NCBI RefSeq assembly: GCF_030252325.1
Contig: NZ_CP126981.1
Coordinates: 434,001 to 498,000 of the forward strand
DNA: 64,000 nucleotides
From: Candidatus Mycobacterium wuenschmannii
GTDB taxonomy: Bacteria; Actinomycetota; Actinomycetes; Mycobacteriales; Mycobacteriaceae
Reading direction: 5' to 3'
The position numbers and the translations under genes are program-made. Under the pieces are notes generated by a model. The model ran no database searches, was not told the DNA's origin, and saw only the letters and a list, made by a program, of their open reading frames with translations. The first letter of the stretch is position 1. Each line of letters opens with the position of its first letter. Below are positions 8,723-17,183 of the stretch, piece by piece.

Positions 8723-10052
8723 TCCCGCGACTCAGCCGTTACGCCGCGGCCGGCACTCTTCTGAGCCGTCCGCGGCGTTCCGGCGCACCACCCTTCCCGG
8801 CGGCCTGCGGGTCGTCACCGAATACCTGCCCGGCGTGCGCTCCGCGTCGGTCGGCGTGTGGGTCGGCGTCGGATCGCGCGACGAAGGCGCGACCGTTGCC
8901 GGCGCGGCACATTTCCTGGAACACCTGCTGTTCAAATCGACTCCGACCCGCAGCGCGGTCGACATCGCCCAGGCGATGGACGCCGTCGGCGGTGAGCTGA
9001 ACGCGTTCACCGCCAAGGAGCACACCTGCTACTACGCGCACGTGCTGGACAGCGATCTCGCGCTGGCCGTCGACCTGGTCAGCGACGTCGTGCTCAACGG
9101 ACGTTGCGCCGCAAGCGATGTCGAGCTCGAACGCGACGTTGTTCTCGAAGAGATCGCGATGCGCGACGACGACCCCGAGGACGCGCTGGCCGACCAATTC
9201 CTGGCCGCGCTGTTCGGCGATCATCCCGTGGGCCGTCCGGTGATCGGCAGCGTGCAGTCGGTGTCGTCGATGACGCGGGCCCAGCTGCACTCGTTCCACC
9301 AACGGCGCTACACGCCCGATCGGATGGTCGTCGCGGTGGCCGGCAACGTCGACCACGACGACGTCGTGAAGTTGGTGCGTGAGCATTTCGGGCCGCGACT
9401 GGTCCGCGGCCGGCACGCGATCGCGCCGCGCAAGGGCGCGGGCCGGGTCACCGGTCGCCCACGCCTGACCACGGTCAACCGCGACGCCGAGCAGACCCAC
9501 GTCTTTCTCGGGGTGCGCACACCGGGCCGGCACTGGAAGCAGCGCTGGGCGTTGTCGGTGCTGAACACTGCGCTCGGCGGCGGCCTGAGTTCCCGCCTGT
9601 TCCAACAGGTTCGGGAGTCTCGCGGGCTGGCGTACTCGGTGTACTCGTCGCTGGACACGTTCTCCGACGCGGGCGCGCTGTCCGTTTACGCCGCCTGCCT
9701 GCCCGAGCGCTTCGACGAGGTGATCCGGGTGACCGCAGACGTGCTCGCCGAGGTGGGTCGCGACGGGATCACCGAGACGGAATGCCGGATCGCGAAAGGC
9801 TCGCTGCGCGGCGGTCTGGTGCTCGGCCTGGAGGACTCCAGTTCGCGGATGCACCGCATCGGTCGCGGCGAGCTGAATTACGCTGAGCACCGCAGCATCG
9901 ACCGGACGCTGCAGGAGCTCGACGAAGTCACCCTGGCGGAGGTCAACGCGATCGCGCGCCAACTGCTCACAAAGCCCTACGGCGCAGCCGTTCTGGGCCC
10001 ACACACATCGAAAAAGTCCCTGCCGCAACAACTTCGGACAATGACAAGGTAG
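8700..10052 (+). CDS. pepR: M16-family zinc peptidase PepR
   Basis: A 450-residue processing-peptidase-like protein, matching Rv2782c (PepR). The inverted zinc motif is His71-Phe-Leu-Glu-His75, with the third ligand Glu151 seventy-six residues later, exactly the M16 pattern. The C-terminal inactive half carries the [14 protein letters not shown] glycine-rich segment. I place the start at ATG 8700 (MPRRP...), inside the end of pnp, because the sequence from there aligns with the M. tuberculosis N-terminus; the frame is open further upstream. Translational coupling to pnp is likely. Its substrates are unknown. Confidence 0.93.
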   Translation: MPRRPAVSPATQPLRRGRHSSEPSAAFRRTTLPGGLRVVTEYLPGVRSASVGVWVGVGSRDEGATVAGAAHFLEHLLFKSTPTRSAVDIAQAMDAVGGELNAFTAKEHTCYYAHVLDSDLALAVDLVSDVVLNGRCAASDVELERDVVLEEIAMRDDDPEDALADQFLAALFGDHPVGRPVIGSVQSVSSMTRAQLHSFHQRRYTPDRMVVAVAGNVDHDDVVKLVREHFGPRLVRGRHAIAPRKGAGRVTGRPRLTTVNRDAEQTHVFLGVRTPGRHWKQRWALSVLNTALGGGLSSRLFQQVRESRGLAYSVYSSLDTFSDAGALSVYAACLPERFDEVIRVTADVLAEVGRDGITETECRIAKGSLRGGLVLGLEDSSSRMHRIGRGELNYAEHRSIDRTLQELDEVTLAEVNAIARQLLTKPYGAAVLGPHTSKKSLPQQLRTMTR

Positions 10053-10056
10053 CGCA

Positions 10057-11079
10057 ATGGTACTGGGCTTCTGGGATCTGGACGTGCCGATCGTGGGCGC
10101 ACCGATGGCAGGCGGGCCCGGCACACCCGCGCTGGCAGCGGCGGTGTCCAACGCCGGTGGTCTCGGATTCCTGGCTGGCGGCTACATCAGCGCCGAGCGT
10201 CTTGCCGATGACATAACCAAGGCGCGCGCCGCGACGACCGGTCCGATCGGCGTCAACCTCTTCGTGCCACAGCCCAGCGTCGCCGACGTCATCGCGCTGG
10301 ACCACTACGCCGAGGCACTCGACGCGTTGGCCGAGCACTACGACGTCGAGGTCGGCTTCCCGCAGTTCGGGGACGACGACGGCTGGGAGCAGAAGCTCGA
10401 GGTGATCGCCGACCTTCGGCCCGAGTTGGTGTCGTTCACCTTCGGTGCGCCGTCACCGGACGTGCTGCGCTGGTTCGGGGCACTGGGCATGCTCCTCTAC
10501 ATCACCGTGACGTCGGCCTACGAGGCCGGGGTCGCCGTAGCGGCCGGTGCGGACGGCCTGGTCGTGCAGGGGCCCGACGCGGGTGGCCACCGTGGCACGT
10601 TCGCGCCGGACATGAGCCCCGGCACCGAACCGCTGACGGAACTGCTGGACCGCATCGGCCACGCCCACGATGTGCCCCTGATCGCCGCCGGCGGTTTGGC
10701 GACCGCCGAGGACGTCGCCGCGGTGCTACGACGGGGAGCGGCCGCCGCGCAGATCGGCACCGCGCTGCTGCTATCCGATGAGGCCGGCACCAACGCCGCG
10801 CACCGCTCGGCGCTCGGGCATCCGCAATTCGATACGACCGTTGTCACGCGGGCGTTTTCGGGTCGTTACGCCCGCGGACTGGCGAACGACTTCACCCGGA
10901 TGATGGATCAGATTGCGCCGCTGGGCTATCCGGAGGTCAACCAGATGACCTCGCCGATCCGCCGGGCCGCCGTAGAAATCGAGGACCCGCACGGCACCAA
11001 CCTGTGGGCGGGCACCGGCTACCGCAAAGCTCAGACCGGGCCGGCCAAGGACATCGTCGACGCCCTCGGCCACGGCTGA
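10057..11079 (+). CDS. Nitronate monooxygenase / 2-nitropropane dioxygenase family
   Basis: A 340-residue FMN-dependent TIM-barrel enzyme of the NMO family (M. tuberculosis Rv2781c equivalent). Features are the N-terminal PIVGAPMAGG, the FTFGAP segment, the flavin-phosphate region VVQGPDAGGHRG with the likely catalytic His, and the AAGGLATAEDVAAVL phosphate-binding stretch. It begins four bases after pepR, so it is probably co-transcribed with pnp-pepR. The physiological substrate may be nitronates or another enolate-type compound. Confidence 0.9.
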   Translation: MVLGFWDLDVPIVGAPMAGGPGTPALAAAVSNAGGLGFLAGGYISAERLADDITKARAATTGPIGVNLFVPQPSVADVIALDHYAEALDALAEHYDVEVGFPQFGDDDGWEQKLEVIADLRPELVSFTFGAPSPDVLRWFGALGMLLYITVTSAYEAGVAVAAGADGLVVQGPDAGGHRGTFAPDMSPGTEPLTELLDRIGHAHDVPLIAAGGLATAEDVAAVLRRGAAAAQIGTALLLSDEAGTNAAHRSALGHPQFDTTVVTRAFSGRYARGLANDFTRMMDQIAPLGYPEVNQMTSPIRRAAVEIEDPHGTNLWAGTGYRKAQTGPAKDIVDALGHG

Positions 11080-11088
11080 GCCTTCGAT

Positions 11089-12204
11089 TCAGATCAGCAG
11101 TGCCACCGGGTCGGTGAACGGCAGCGCCAAGTCGGCGGCGACGCGCTGACTGAGCAGCGCGCCGTCGTGCGTGGAAAGACCTTTGGCGAGCGCCGGATTC
11201 GACTGGCACGCGTCACGCCACCCCTTGTCGGCGAGGTCGAGCACGTACGGCATGGTCGCGTTGGTCAGCGCTACAGTCGACGTCGCGGGGACCGCGGCGG
11301 GCATGTTGGCCACGCAGTAGAAGAGCGTGTCGTGCACGGCGAACGTCGGTTCGTCGTGTGTGGTCGGCCGCGAATCCTCGAAACAGCCGCCCTGGTCGAT
11401 GGCGATGTCCACCAACACTGCGCCCGGCTTCATGTGCGCCACAAGTGAATTCGATACCAGGGTGGGCGCCTTTCCGCCCGGTAGCAGCACCGCACCGATC
11501 ACCAGATCGGCCCGCTTGACGGCGGCCTCCAACTCCAGCGCCGTCGAGTAACGGGTCTGTATCTGGCCGCTGAAACCCTGGTCGACGTCGCGCAGCTTGT
11601 CGATGTTGATGTCGAGCACGCTGACGGACGCGCCCATCCCGTGCGCGACGCGGGCGGCGTTGTGTCCGGCCGTGCCCGCGCCGATCACCACGACGATCGC
11701 CGGTTCGACGCCCGGCACCCCGCCCATCAGCACGCCGCGTCCGCCGTGGGTGCGCATCAGGTGATAGGCGCCGACCTGCGCCGCCAACCGGCCCGCGACC
11801 TCACTCATCGGGGCCAACAGCGGCAGCGCGCCGTCGGGAGTCTGCACGGTCTCATATGCGATCGACGTCGTTTTCGACGCCAACAGCGCCTCGGTGCACG
11901 ACCGGGATGCCGCCAGATGCAGATACGTGAACAAGGTCTGGCCGGAGCGCATCCGCGAATACTCCTGCGGGATCGGCTCTTTCACCTTGAGAATCAGGTC
12001 GGACTCGGCCCATACCTCGTCCGCGGTGGAGACCACTTGCGCGCCTGCGGCTTTGACGTCGGAGTCGGTGATCGCCGACCCGTCACCGGCGCCGGCCTGG
12101 AACAGCACGTCATGGCCGCGACGAGTCAACTCGGCGACCCCGGACGGGGTGATCGCCACGCGGTATTCGTTGTTCTTGACTTCGGTTGGGATGCCAACAC
12201 GCAT
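11089..12204 (-). CDS. ald: L-alanine dehydrogenase
   Basis: Catalyses reversible NAD-dependent conversion of L-alanine to pyruvate and ammonia, and the homologue also acts as a glyoxylate aminating enzyme. It has 371 residues from the ATG at 12204, the same length as M. tuberculosis Ald. The key residues Lys75 and His96 are at the expected positions, and the NAD motif (GAGTAGHNAARVA) lies mid-protein. The frame continues upstream of 12204 but into the divergent promoter, so I reject the longer form. It is divergent from the Lrp-type gene aldR. Confidence 0.97.
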   Translation of the reverse strand: MRVGIPTEVKNNEYRVAITPSGVAELTRRGHDVLFQAGAGDGSAITDSDVKAAGAQVVSTADEVWAESDLILKVKEPIPQEYSRMRSGQTLFTYLHLAASRSCTEALLASKTTSIAYETVQTPDGALPLLAPMSEVAGRLAAQVGAYHLMRTHGGRGVLMGGVPGVEPAIVVVIGAGTAGHNAARVAHGMGASVSVLDINIDKLRDVDQGFSGQIQTRYSTALELEAAVKRADLVIGAVLLPGGKAPTLVSNSLVAHMKPGAVLVDIAIDQGGCFEDSRPTTHDEPTFAVHDTLFYCVANMPAAVPATSTVALTNATMPYVLDLADKGWRDACQSNPALAKGLSTHDGALLSQRVAADLALPFTDPVALLI

Positions 12205-12277
12205 ACCGTCAATTGTGAAGAAACTTCGTGTTTGGCGCAAAGATGCCGAAGGCATAGCGCTACATTCATAGAATGTA
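12205..12277. promoter_or_regulatory. ald-aldR operator region with two inverted repeats
   Basis: The 68-base gap contains ATGCC-GAA-GGCAT (12243-12255), flanked on both sides by GCGC, and a perfect seven-base inverted repeat TACATTC-ATA-GAATGTA (12261-12277). The second repeat includes a TACATT -10 hexamer six bases before the aldR ATG (12273) and covers the start codon itself. AldR of M. tuberculosis binds this intergenic region, so these are good candidates for its operators and for autorepression. Confidence 0.55.
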
Positions 12278-12788
12278 CGAAGAAAGTGCAGTCTCACCCG
12301 GCCGGGGAATGTCGCTGCCGAAGGATCTTCGGCCGCCGCAATTGGACCAGGTTGATCGCAGAATCCTGAGTCTGCTGCATGCCGACGCGCGCATGACCAA
12401 CAGCGCTCTGGCCGAGGAACTCGACATCGCCGCGTCGACCTGTCACGGCCGGGTCCGTCGACTACTCGAGATGGGCGTCATCCGGGGCTTCTATGCCGAC
12501 ATCGATCCCGCTGCGGTCGGATTACCGCTGCAGGCAATGATTTCGGTCAGTTTGCAATCGCACGCCCGCGGCCAGATTCGCGACTTCATTCAGCAGATTC
12601 GGCTTCGGCCCCAGGTGATGGACGTCTACTTCCTGGCCGGCACCGAGGACTTCATCCTGCATGTCGCCGCGCGCGACACCGAGGACCTGCGCTCCTTCGT
12701 GGTGGAGAACCTCAACGCCGACGCCGACGTTGCGGGCACCCAGACCTCGCTGATCTTCGAGCATCTGCGCGGGGCCGCGCCCGTCTGA
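12273..12788 (+). CDS. aldR: Lrp/AsnC-family regulator of alanine dehydrogenase
   Basis: A 171-residue Lrp/AsnC regulator. The N-terminal helix-turn-helix is LDQVDRRILSLLHADARMTN followed by a recognition helix with STCHGRVRRL; the C-terminal RAM/AsnC ligand-binding domain includes the GTEDFILHVAA segment. Its place divergent from ald identifies it as the AldR equivalent (Rv2779c), an amino-acid-responsive regulator of ald. I keep the ATG at 12273 because a -10-like TACATT ends six bases upstream; ATG 12309 is a fallback. A palindrome overlaps the first start. Confidence 0.92.
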   Translation: MYEESAVSPGRGMSLPKDLRPPQLDQVDRRILSLLHADARMTNSALAEELDIAASTCHGRVRRLLEMGVIRGFYADIDPAAVGLPLQAMISVSLQSHARGQIRDFIQQIRLRPQVMDVYFLAGTEDFILHVAARDTEDLRSFVVENLNADADVAGTQTSLIFEHLRGAAPV

Positions 12789-12795
12789 CCGCGGT

Positions 12796-12826
12796 GCATT
12801 CCCGATACCAGCGGTACCGGGTATGC
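12796..12826. promoter_or_regulatory. 31-base imperfect palindrome over operon start
   Basis: The segment is centred on 12811. It begins GCATTCCCG and ends CGGGTATGC, with TACC and GGTA arms inside; by hand 12 of 15 base pairs are complementary. It fills the gap after aldR and includes the ATG at 12823-12825. Size and symmetry fit a TetR-type operator. No candidate TetR gene is in the window. Confidence 0.5.
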
Positions 12827-13755
12827 TGCTGCAAATGTTCACGGTCAACGACGAGGCTGTCGGTCCGCACCTGCCGGGGAGCGGCACGCTGGCCGATCAC
12901 GAGCGTTTGGTCCTGGAGGCGCGCGACGTCGCCTTCGACTGGGCGAATCTGCCGTTTCACTACGTGCCCGGCGAAGCGTTCACGACCCACATGCTCAACG
13001 TGCTGCACCTGCTGCTGCCGGCCGGCGAGGAGTTCTTCGTCGATCTGTTCAAGCAGGCCCTCCCGCTGATCAAGGACGACGAGCTGCGTCTCGACGTGCA
13101 GGGGTTCATCGGGCAGGAGGCCATGCACGCGCAGGCCCACACCGGAGTGCAGGAGTATTTCGCCGCCAACCAGGTCGACGTGACGCCCTTCACCAACCAG
13201 ATCTCCTGGCTGTTCGCCAAGCTACTGGGGGATCGGCCGGGTTGGAGCGAGCGGCGCCAACGCAGTTGGTTGCTCGAACGGGTCGCGCTCGTTTCGGCGA
13301 TCGAGCACTACACCGCGATCCTGGGCGAGTGGATTCTCGACACCCCCGAGCTGGATGCGATCGGCACCGACCCGGTGATGCTGGACATGCTGCGCTGGCA
13401 CGGCGCCGAGGAAGTCGAGCACAAGGCCGTCGCGTTCGACCTGATGAAACATTTGCGGGCGGGCTACCTGCGCCAGGTTCGCACGCAGCTGATCGTGACG
13501 CCGATGATCTTCCAGGTGTGGGTGCGCGGGGTGCGTTTCATGTACTCGATCGACCCGCAGGTACCGCCGGGCACCAAGGCGCGCTGGCGCGACTACTACA
13601 AGGCCGCGCGGCGCGGACTGATGCCGGGACCGATGCGATTCGTCCGTGTCATCGCCGCCTACTACCTGCCCCGCTTCCACCCGTCGCAACTGGGCGGTGT
13701 CGAGAAAGCGGTTGACTACCTGGCGATCTCGCCCGCCGCCCGCGCCTCGCACTGA
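12823..13755 (+). CDS. Predicted metal-dependent hydrolase (PF10118-like)
   Basis: A 310-residue soluble protein similar to the predicted metal-dependent hydrolase family and to M. tuberculosis Rv2777c by position. Conserved metal-ligand-like clusters resemble ferritin-type helices: GEEFFVD, GQEAMHAQAH, SAIEHYT and WHGAEEVEHKAVAFD, giving an E...ExxH...E...ExxxH pattern. This suggests a helical di-metal site rather than a classical hydrolase. It leads a three-gene operon with gaps of 14 and 15 bases. The ATG at 12823 lies inside a palindrome; an in-frame ATG at 12835 is possible. Confidence 0.8.
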   Translation: MLLQMFTVNDEAVGPHLPGSGTLADHERLVLEARDVAFDWANLPFHYVPGEAFTTHMLNVLHLLLPAGEEFFVDLFKQALPLIKDDELRLDVQGFIGQEAMHAQAHTGVQEYFAANQVDVTPFTNQISWLFAKLLGDRPGWSERRQRSWLLERVALVSAIEHYTAILGEWILDTPELDAIGTDPVMLDMLRWHGAEEVEHKAVAFDLMKHLRAGYLRQVRTQLIVTPMIFQVWVRGVRFMYSIDPQVPPGTKARWRDYYKAARRGLMPGPMRFVRVIAAYYLPRFHPSQLGGVEKAVDYLAISPAARASH

Positions 13756-13769
13756 GTCGAGAGGATCCC

Positions 13770-15551
13770 ATGACCACCGCTTCGACCAGTCATTCCCACG
13801 TGCCGACCCACAGCACCGTGACCGCCTCGGACGGCGTGACGCTGGCTGTGCACGCCTACACCGACATCGACCCGCAGCGGCCGACCGTGCTGGCCGTGCA
13901 CGGTTGGCCGGACAACCACCATTTGTGGGACGGCGTCGCCGAGCAACTCGGTGGCCGCTACAACGTCGTCGCCTACGACGTGCGAGGAGCCGGGGAATCG
14001 TCGCGCCCGGCGAAGAAATCCGATTACCGCTTCGCCCAACTGGTTTCGGACCTCGGCGCTGTCATCGACAGCCTAGGCGTCGGGCGGGTCCATCTGCTGG
14101 CGCACGACTGGGGCTCGATCCAGAGCTGGGCGGCGGTCACCGATGACACGGTGATGAGCAAGATCGCCTCGTTCACCTCGATCTCCGGGCCGCACCTGCG
14201 TTACGCGGGCAAATTCCTGCGCTCGGCCCGCGGCCCGCGCGGTCTGGTCGACGTGACCCGGCAGCTGTTCGGCTCGGGCTACATCTGGTTCTTCCTCACC
14301 CCGGGTCTGCCGGAACTGTTGATCCGCGCCCGGGTGGGCGTGAAAATGGTTGAGGCTTTTGGCCGTATCGGCAATTCCAGCACCCAGTCTCGCGGCGGTG
14401 ACCCGGTGCGGTCGCGCGGCGACTACGTCAACGGGCTCAACCTGTATCGCGCCAACATGCCCGGCCCGTTCCTGGCGTCCGGCACGCGGCTGCCGCACAC
14501 CGATGTTCCGGTCCAGGTGCTGGTACCGCGGAAGGACATGTTCGTCACGCCCGCGCTGCAGCGATACACCGGCTCAATCCCTTTGGGCAGCAGAGTCGTT
14601 GCGATCGAAGGCGGCCACTGGGTGGTCACCGCGCGGCCCGACGTGATCGCACGTTTGGCCGGCGAGTGGATCGACAGGCACGTCGACGGTGCCGCGTTGA
14701 CGACGGCCGGCGCCGTGCACACCGGTCGCCGGGACGTCCGGGGCAAGCTGGCCCTGATCACCGGGGCGGGCGCTGGCATCGGCCGCGCGACCGCGCTCGA
14801 GCTGGCCCGTCAGGGGGCCGACACCGTCGTGATCGTCGACCGAGACCTGGCCGCCGCGCAGGAGACCGCCGCCGCGGTCCGCGAAGTCGGTGCCGACGCC
14901 GCCGCCTACCAGGCCGACGTCAGCGACGCTACGGCGATCAATGCGCTTGCCGCACAGGTCAACAACGACCACGGCGTGGTCGACATCCTGGTGAACAACG
15001 CCGGGATCGGGATGGCCGGCCGATTTCTCGAGACCACCCCGGCGCACTGGGACAACATCCTGGACGTCAACCTGCACGGCGTGCTCAACGGCAGCCGGGC
15101 GTTCGCGAGGCAGATGGTCGACCGCGGCCAGGGCGGCACCATCATCAACGTCTCGTCCGCGGCGGCATTTCTGCCATCGAAGTCGATGATCGCTTACGGC
15201 ACAACGAAAGCCGCGGTGCTGGCGTTCAGCGAATCGCTGCGGGCCGACCTGGCCGACGACGGCATCACCGTCACCGCGGTGTGCCCCGGATTCGTCAACA
15301 CCAACATCGCGAAGAACACCGTCTACGCCGGCATGACGGCCGAGCAGCAGGACACCGCCCGGCACAAGGCCGACGTCGTGTACCGCCGCCGCAACTACAC
15401 GCCGGAAGCCACCGCCAAGGCGATTGTCAAGGCTGTCAAGAGCGGCACCCCGGTGGTGCCGATCGCCGCCGAGTCGCGGGTCGGCTACGCGCTGCGGCGT
15501 ATCAGCCCCGCGTTGATCCGCCTGCTGGCCCGCTACGACATTCGCCCCTGA
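13770..15551 (+). CDS. ephD: EphD-like epoxide hydrolase / SDR fusion protein
   Basis: A 593-residue two-domain protein, the size of M. tuberculosis EphD. Residues 1 to about 310 are an alpha/beta-hydrolase of epoxide-hydrolase type: oxyanion motif HGWPDNH at 44-50 and nucleophile Asp113 in AHDWGS. Residues from about 320 are an SDR: GAGAGIG cofactor motif, VNNAG, and catalytic Tyr-x3-Lys in AYGTTKAA. The EphD family was linked to mycolic-acid modification; the domain pairing implies epoxide opening followed by alcohol oxidation or the reverse. Here it is placed inside the Rv2777c/Rv2776c-like operon. Confidence 0.9.
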   Translation: MTTASTSHSHVPTHSTVTASDGVTLAVHAYTDIDPQRPTVLAVHGWPDNHHLWDGVAEQLGGRYNVVAYDVRGAGESSRPAKKSDYRFAQLVSDLGAVIDSLGVGRVHLLAHDWGSIQSWAAVTDDTVMSKIASFTSISGPHLRYAGKFLRSARGPRGLVDVTRQLFGSGYIWFFLTPGLPELLIRARVGVKMVEAFGRIGNSSTQSRGGDPVRSRGDYVNGLNLYRANMPGPFLASGTRLPHTDVPVQVLVPRKDMFVTPALQRYTGSIPLGSRVVAIEGGHWVVTARPDVIARLAGEWIDRHVDGAALTTAGAVHTGRRDVRGKLALITGAGAGIGRATALELARQGADTVVIVDRDLAAAQETAAAVREVGADAAAYQADVSDATAINALAAQVNNDHGVVDILVNNAGIGMAGRFLETTPAHWDNILDVNLHGVLNGSRAFARQMVDRGQGGTIINVSSAAAFLPSKSMIAYGTTKAAVLAFSESLRADLADDGITVTAVCPGFVNTNIAKNTVYAGMTAEQQDTARHKADVVYRRRNYTPEATAKAIVKAVKSGTPVVPIAAESRVGYALRRISPALIRLLARYDIRP

Positions 15552-15566
15552 GACACGGAGATTATT

Positions 15567-16643
15567 GTGTCGCAGAGTATTTGGTCGACTAGGCCAGCGG
15601 ACATCTACGGTCGACGTAAACACGACCGGCTGTACACCGCGGTCTGGGGTCTGGTCGCGGTGCTGAACAGCTTCTCGCTGACGAGCCGGTGGAAGCCGTC
15701 CCGCGTGGTGGCGGTCGCACGCACGCACACCGCGGTGATCACCAAACGCGAACGGCTCGGCCCGGACGTGGTCGCGCTGACCTTCGCCGACCCCGCCGGC
15801 GGGCTGCTTCCGTCGTGGACGCCGGGCAGTCACATCGACGTGCAGCTGCCGTCCGGCCGACGCCGCCAGTACTCGCTGTGCGGGCCGCCCGGTCGGCGCA
15901 TCGACTACCGAATTGCGGTGCGCCGCATCGCCGATGGTGGCGGTGGCTCGATTGAAATGCACGATGCTTATTCGGTCGGCGATCCGTTGGTGTTCGAAGG
16001 TCCTCGCAATGCCTTCTACCTCGGCGGTGACGAGCGCGACGTGCTGTTCGTCATCGGGGGGATCGGGGTGACGCCCATCCTGTCGATGATGCGCGCCGCG
16101 CAAGCGCGCGGAATGAATTGGCGCGCAATCTATGCCGGTCGAAGCCGCGATTACATGCCGCTGCTGGACGAGGTGCTGGCCGTCGATGCCGACCGCGTCG
16201 CCGTATGGGCCGACGATGAGCGCGGCCGCATCGCCACGGCGGACGATCTGCTGACCGAGGCCGGGCCGACCACCGCGGTATACGTTTGCGGTCCGACCGG
16301 CATGCTCGAGGCGGTGCGCACGGCCCGCGCCGAACAGGTCAACGCGCCCCTGCACTACGAACGGTTCAGTCCACCGCCCGTGGTCGACGGGGTCCCGTTC
16401 GAGCTCGAGCTCGCGCGTTCAGGGCGAATTCTCGACATCCCCGCGAACCGTTCGGCGCTCGACGTCATGCTCGACCACAATCCGACCGCGGCGCATTCCT
16501 GCCGGCAGGGCTTCTGCGGTACCTGCAGGGTGGCGGTGCTCGGCGGACACGTCGATCACCGCGGTCGCACCGCCGAAGGCGACGGCGACATGTTGGTGTG
16601 TGTCTCGCGAGCCAACGGTGGTCGGGTGGTGATCGACGCCTAA
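15567..16643 (+). CDS. FNR-type reductase with 2Fe-2S domain
   Basis: A 358-residue phthalate-dioxygenase-reductase-type protein that passes electrons from NAD(P)H through flavin to a plant-type ferredoxin domain. Flavin binding: RRQYSLCG; nucleotide binding: VIGGIGVTPILSMM and YVCGPTGM. C-terminal ferredoxin cluster: Cys-x4-Cys-x2-Cys (SCRQGFCGTC) and a fourth Cys in DMLVCVS. It starts at a GTG. Position and architecture match Rv2776c. Its partner oxygenase is probably the first gene of the operon. The last four bases overlap the convergent secreted-protein gene. Confidence 0.92.
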   Translation: MSQSIWSTRPADIYGRRKHDRLYTAVWGLVAVLNSFSLTSRWKPSRVVAVARTHTAVITKRERLGPDVVALTFADPAGGLLPSWTPGSHIDVQLPSGRRRQYSLCGPPGRRIDYRIAVRRIADGGGGSIEMHDAYSVGDPLVFEGPRNAFYLGGDERDVLFVIGGIGVTPILSMMRAAQARGMNWRAIYAGRSRDYMPLLDEVLAVDADRVAVWADDERGRIATADDLLTEAGPTTAVYVCGPTGMLEAVRTARAEQVNAPLHYERFSPPPVVDGVPFELELARSGRILDIPANRSALDVMLDHNPTAAHSCRQGFCGTCRVAVLGGHVDHRGRTAEGDGDMLVCVSRANGGRVVIDA

Positions 16644-17056
16644 GGCGCCGGCGCGAGGTGGATCTTGTTGGTCTCGCGATATCCGGCCGCGTTGCCGCAG
16701 GCGTCCACCTTGTTGGTGATCTCGACGGTGCCGTCCAAGGTGTGCGCGTCCCACGCATAGTGGAAGCCGATGGCGTCGGGCGTGTCGCCACCCTGTTCGC
16801 AGGACACCCCGCCCTTGCCGTCCAGCGTCCACTGGCCGTTCGCGAGCTTCGCCTGGCCCAGGTGCTGGATCGAGGCGCAGCCGTCGCCGCACGAGCTGAC
16901 GTACCAGTCGCTGGGCGGGTCCTGGTGGCCGTCGGGGTAGGTCTCGGTCTCGATGTAGTGGCCCTCGAACGGGTCCGCTGAGGACGTCGGAGCCGTGAAT
17001 ACCAGTGCGAGACCGGCCAACAGCGCGCCGGCGGCAGCGCCGCGAGTGATCGTCAT
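16640..17056 (-). CDS. Small secreted protein
   Basis: 138 residues from the ATG at 17056. The N-terminus is a Sec signal peptide (basic MTITR, a long Ala/Leu core, and cleavage near TSSADP, about residue 28). The mature domain is hydrophilic with four cysteines (CGDGC, CEQGG, ACGNA), likely two disulfides, and a beta-rich pattern. It resembles the small secreted proteins abundant in mycobacteria, but I cannot assign a function. The longer form starting at 17107 would bury the signal peptide and is rejected. An RBS-like AGGGAAC lies 5' of the ATG. Confidence 0.8.
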   Translation of the reverse strand: MTITRGAAAGALLAGLALVFTAPTSSADPFEGHYIETETYPDGHQDPPSDWYVSSCGDGCASIQHLGQAKLANGQWTLDGKGGVSCEQGGDTPDAIGFHYAWDAHTLDGTVEITNKVDACGNAAGYRETNKIHLAPAP

Positions 17057-17183
17057 GATCCGGTTCCCTTCGTCAAGCTGGTCAGTGCGTCCGTTGGTGG
17101 GTATCACAGGAGCTTCGGCCTTCGTCGGTCTTTGGGGATTCTGCTCGATGAACGCGCGGTGACAACTGCGCGGGTCGAGGTGT
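17057..17183. other. Gap between secreted protein and HNH gene
   Basis: This 127-base stretch should hold the promoter of the secreted-protein gene (leftward) and the end of the HNH gene. I see no clear -10, repeat or hairpin. Confidence 0.4.

Noticed and set aside
14574..16355. 593-codon open frame antisense to ephD and the reductase
   Set aside because: Low-complexity translation without motifs, crossing the ends of two well-supported genes.
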